This document shows positions 61,289-64,000 of a stretch of 64,000 bases of DNA, piece by piece (position 1 is the stretch's first letter; every line of letters starts with the position of its first letter). A model generated the notes under the pieces. The model ran no database searches and was not told the origin of the DNA. It saw nothing but the letters and a program-made list of their open reading frames with translations. Source of the DNA: Streptomyces formicae (GTDB lineage Bacteria > Actinomycetota > Actinomycetes > Streptomycetales > Streptomycetaceae); the NCBI RefSeq assembly GCF_022647665.1, contig NZ_CP071872.1, forward strand, positions 992,001 through 1,056,000, in the 5' to 3' direction. Position numbers and translations under genes: made by a program.

Positions 61289-62533
61289 TCACGGCGGTCC
61301 GGTCCACACCAGCAGCTGGTACGCCCCCAGCCACGCCGACATCAGTGCCGCCCCGCCCAGCACCATCACCGCCACCGGCCGCCGCGCCCGCGCGACGCCA
61401 GCCGCGATCGGCAGCAGCAACGGGAACGCGGGCATCAGGAAACGCGCGCGGGGGAAGTAGACGCCGCCGCTGCCCAGGACGACGAGGAGCAGGACGCCGG
61501 TGAAGACCACGAGGACCAGGGGCTGGCGGTCCGCCAGGCACAGCACGTACAGGCCCACCGAGACGGTCAGGACGAGCGACACCAGGACCAGCCACAGCAT
61601 GGGGCTCGCGTCGTAGGCGAGGTTCTGGCGGAGCTCCCACAGGGTGCGCATACCGCCGTCCCAGGGGTTGCGCCACAGCCTCTGCACGGCGAAGTAGCCG
61701 TCCCAGCGCCCCACCCGCTGCCCCACCCAGGCGACGAAGCCGCACCAGCCCAGCGGGGCGATGACGGCCCCCGCCAGCGCCCGCCGTTCGCGCGTACGGA
61801 CGTACGCCAGCAGCCCGCAGAGGGAGACGGCCGCGGCGACCGCGATGCCGGTCGGGCGGGTCAGGCCGGCCAGGACCGCCAGCCAGCCCGCCCACAGCCA
61901 GCGGCCTTTCAGCGCCGCGTACAGCGACCAGGCCGTCAGGGCCGTGAAGAGGGACTCCGTATAGCCCATCCACTGGACGATCCCGACGGGCGAGGCGCCC
62001 CACAGCACGGCGAGCACCGTCCCGGTGCGCCGGCCGGACACGCGGTCTCCTACGGCGAAGATCCCCCAGGCGGCGGCCAGGGAGGCGAGCGCCGCGAGCA
62101 CCAGGGCCACCGATGCCCGGCTGCCCGGTGTCACGGCCGCCCCGGCCTTGATCAGCAGGGGATACAGCGGGAAGAACGCCAGGTTGTTCGAGTCGAGTTC
62201 GGTGCCGAGCTCGCGCTGGTAGCCGTGGTCGGCGATGCCGAGATACCAGTGGGAGTCCCAGGAGGCGGCGAGCGTCGGCCAGAGGCCGTGGCCCTGGATG
62301 TGCACCCAGCGTGCGAGGACCAGCAGGCCGAGGAGCCGGACCGTGAGATAGCCGCACAGCGCCGGCGTCGCCCGGCCGAGCGCGGTCAGCAGGCGCGCGT
62401 GCCGCCCCGGTACGCCGCCGCCTCCCGGGGCCGGGGGCCGACGGGAGGCGGGGACGGTGAGGCGGTGGCGGTGGTGCGTCGCGGTCGGTGGCACTGCGGC
62501 TGCTCCGGTGGCTCGGCGGGGTACCGGGGTCAC
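61289..62533 (-). CDS. PIG-V-like membrane mannosyltransferase
   Basis: 414 residues with about ten helices after a polar leader of 50 residues. SWDSHWYLGIADHGY near residue 92 is the PIG-V/GT-C catalytic loop, and NLAFFPLYPLLIKAG, WMGYTESLFTAL and AGLTRPTGIAV follow in the family order. Such enzymes use polyprenyl-phosphomannose on the outer face. GTG at 62533. The phosphohexomutase gene upstream is in the same direction. Confidence 0.8.
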   Translation of the reverse strand: MTPVPRRATGAAAVPPTATHHRHRLTVPASRRPPAPGGGGVPGRHARLLTALGRATPALCGYLTVRLLGLLVLARWVHIQGHGLWPTLAASWDSHWYLGIADHGYQRELGTELDSNNLAFFPLYPLLIKAGAAVTPGSRASVALVLAALASLAAAWGIFAVGDRVSGRRTGTVLAVLWGASPVGIVQWMGYTESLFTALTAWSLYAALKGRWLWAGWLAVLAGLTRPTGIAVAAAVSLCGLLAYVRTRERRALAGAVIAPLGWCGFVAWVGQRVGRWDGYFAVQRLWRNPWDGGMRTLWELRQNLAYDASPMLWLVLVSLVLTVSVGLYVLCLADRQPLVLVVFTGVLLLVVLGSGGVYFPRARFLMPAFPLLLPIAAGVARARRPVAVMVLGGAALMSAWLGAYQLLVWTGPP

Positions 62534-62615
62534 CTTCGCCCCAGGGGCCTCCGCCGGGCACGGGCCGCTGCGTCAACTGCCGTACGGGATTCACCCGTAC
62601 GAGTCCACCGACGGC

Positions 62616-62713
62616 CGGACGCCGACGGCCGGACCCCGGCGGCCGGACCCCGGCGGTCGGACTCCGGCCGTCGGACGTCGGCGGTCAGATTCCGGCGGTC
62701 AGATGCCGGCCGC
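62616..62713. repeat. 14-bp tandem repeat, seven copies
   Basis: Unit close to CGGACNCCGGCGGT, repeated without gaps from 62616 to 62713. The last unit overlaps the stop codon of the phosphohexomutase gene (62699-62701). Confidence 0.8.
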
Positions 62714-64000
62714 CTCCGCCAGGTCGTGCTTGATCGCCGCGAGCACCTCGGCGCCGCGCGCCCGCGCGTTCCCCAGCTCGCTCGGGCCACCGACCGGAAC
62801 GACGACCTCCAGGTAGCACTTCAGCTTCGGCTCGGTGCCGCTCGGGCGGACGATGACGCGGGCCCTGAACTCGCCCTCCAGGCGGTAGCGCAGACCGTCC
62901 GTCGGCGGCAGCTGCTCGCTGCCCTTCGTCAGGTCCTCCGCCGAGACGACCTGGAGTCCGGCCAGCAGCAGCGGCGGCTGCTCGCGCAGACGCCGCATCG
63001 CGTCCGCGATGACGCCCAGGTCGTCGACCCGCACCGACAACTGGTCGGTGGCGTGCAGTCCGTGCTCGACCGCGAGGTCGTCCAGCAGGTCCGAGAGCGT
63101 ACGGCCCTGCTCCTTCAGCTCCGACGCCAGCTCGGCGACGAGCAGCGCGGCCGTGATGCCGTCCTTGTCGCGTACGCCGACGGGGTCGACGCAGTAACCG
63201 AGCGCCTCCTCGTAGCCGTACCGCAGGCCCTCGACGCGCGAGATCCACTTGAAGCCGGTCAGGGTCTCCTCGTAGCCGAGCCCTGCGGCCTCGGCGATCC
63301 GGCCGAGCAGCGACGACGACACGATCGACTCGGCGAACGTGCTGTTCTCGTCGCGCGGCGAGACGCCCTTGTGCACCAGGTGCGCGGCGAGCAGCGCGCC
63401 CACCTCGTCGCCGCGGAGCATCCGCCAGCCGCCCTCGGCACCGTCGTCGGGCACCGCGACGGCGCAGCGGTCGGCGTCCGGGTCGTTGGCGAGGACGATG
63501 TCCGGCTGCACCTCGCGCGCCTTCGCGAAGGCCAGGTCCATCGCGCCCGGCTCCTCCGGGTTCGGGAACGCGACGGTCGGGAACTCCGGGTCCGGCTCCG
63601 CCTGCTCCGCCACGAGCACCGGCGCCGGGAACCCGGCCCGCTCCCAGGCGGCCAGCACCACGTCCGTGCCGACGCCGTGCAGGGCGGTGTGGACGACCCG
63701 GGCGGTGCGCGGCGAACGAGGGCTCAGGACCGCGTCCGTACGCGCCAGATACGCGTCCAGGACCTCGTCCCCGAGGGTCTCCCAGCCGCTCTCCGGGCGC
63801 GGTACGTCGTTCAGGGACCGTACGGCGTCGATCCGCGCGGCGATCTCGCCGTCGGCCGGCGGCACGATCTGGGAGCCGTCGCCCAGGTAGACCTTGTAGC
63901 CGTTGTCGCGCGGCGGGTTGTGGCTCGCGGTGACCTCGACGCCCGCGACGGCGCCCAGGTGCCTGATCGCGTACGCGAGCACGGGCGTCGGCAGCGGCCG
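62699..64000 (-). CDS. Phosphomannomutase/phosphoglucomutase, 5' end outside the window
   Basis: The last 433 codons are visible; the frame remains open past 64000. TASHNPPRDNGYKVY carries the phosphoserine near the window edge. NDPDADRCAVAV is the metal site, GYEETLTGFKWI the sugar-binding loop and RPSGTEPKLKCYLEV the phosphate-binding end. It interconverts hexose-6- and hexose-1-phosphates. In streptomycetes this gene follows the deoC region; here 13 kb of accessory DNA intervenes. Confidence 0.9.
   Translation of the reverse strand, partial: RPLPTPVLAYAIRHLGAVAGVEVTASHNPPRDNGYKVYLGDGSQIVPPADGEIAARIDAVRSLNDVPRPESGWETLGDEVLDAYLARTDAVLSPRSPRTARVVHTALHGVGTDVVLAAWERAGFPAPVLVAEQAEPDPEFPTVAFPNPEEPGAMDLAFAKAREVQPDIVLANDPDADRCAVAVPDDGAEGGWRMLRGDEVGALLAAHLVHKGVSPRDENSTFAESIVSSSLLGRIAEAAGLGYEETLTGFKWISRVEGLRYGYEEALGYCVDPVGVRDKDGITAALLVAELASELKEQGRTLSDLLDDLAVEHGLHATDQLSVRVDDLGVIADAMRRLREQPPLLLAGLQVVSAEDLTKGSEQLPPTDGLRYRLEGEFRARVIVRPSGTEPKLKCYLEVVVPVGGPSELGNARARGAEVLAAIKHDLAEAAGI

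Overview
The window is chromosomal DNA of a Streptomyces species. Evidence is the very high GC content with G/C at third codon positions, frequent GTG starts, ATGA/GTGA gene overlaps, and a near-complete afsQ1-afsQ2/sigQ module with its AfsQ1 box. Much of the gene order matches what is known of the Streptomyces chromosomal core (acyl-CoA mutase, wall-sugar genes, nucleoside uptake and salvage, afsQ, deoC, phosphomannomutase). Accessory and mobile DNA breaks it at several points.

Layout. 0.2-3.1 kb: an acyl-CoA mutase large subunit, a C-terminal remnant of an FAD monooxygenase, and a LysE-type exporter gene split by a 0.25-kb MITE-like element. 3.2-10.4 kb: a six-gene glycan cluster (polysialyltransferase-like protein, GT2 glycosyltransferase, DUF6716 protein, a CMP-nonulosonate synthetase fused to a HAD phosphatase, a NeuB-type synthase, a second sialyltransferase-like protein). 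It probably makes a nonulosonic-acid wall polymer of the teichulosonic (poly-Kdn) type. 10.6-19.6 kb: an M20 amidohydrolase, then a BMP-family nucleoside ABC transporter, cytidine deaminase, thymidine phosphorylase and a STAS-like protein. 19.6-28 kb: an ECF sigma factor overlapping a TnpB-like gene, a decayed proline iminopeptidase, an L,D-transpeptidase, a MFS/LysR pair, a hydrolase-fold protein and an IS200/IS605 relic. 28-40.5 kb: adenosine deaminase, small exported and membrane proteins, the afsQ operon and sigQ, deoC with two aldehyde dehydrogenase genes, a uridine-kinase-like protein and a PH-like membrane protein.

41.1-54.7 kb is the most unusual part. It is a co-directional locus of PstC-, PstA-, PstS- and PstB-like components, with the order C-A-S and B placed about 8 kb downstream. 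Interleaved are a giant exported PstS-like protein with an IAQTG tail, two small secreted PstS-like proteins, an Ig-like cell-wall protein with an LASTG sorting tail, a polytopic sortase-fold protein that has lost its catalytic His and Cys, and a lipid-anchored sortase-like protein that keeps them. Two PHO-box-like 11-bp direct repeats lie upstream. I read it as a PhoP-controlled phosphate-type importer whose substrate-capture proteins are displayed on the envelope, and I do not know a described system of this form.

54.7-64 kb returns to ordinary genes: MFS exporter, DJ-1 family protein, small protein, GNAT acetyltransferase, exported charged protein, a MprAB-like two-component pair, a PIG-V-like mannosyltransferase flanked by two 14-bp tandem arrays, and the 3' part of a phosphohexomutase running off the right edge.

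A second system-level signal is a perfect 12-bp palindrome, CTACGCGCGTAG. It occurs upstream of the ABC operon, add and deoC, with one near-perfect copy upstream of the BMP lipoprotein gene, and I found no copy elsewhere in the window. It is probably the operator of one nucleoside-salvage regulator.
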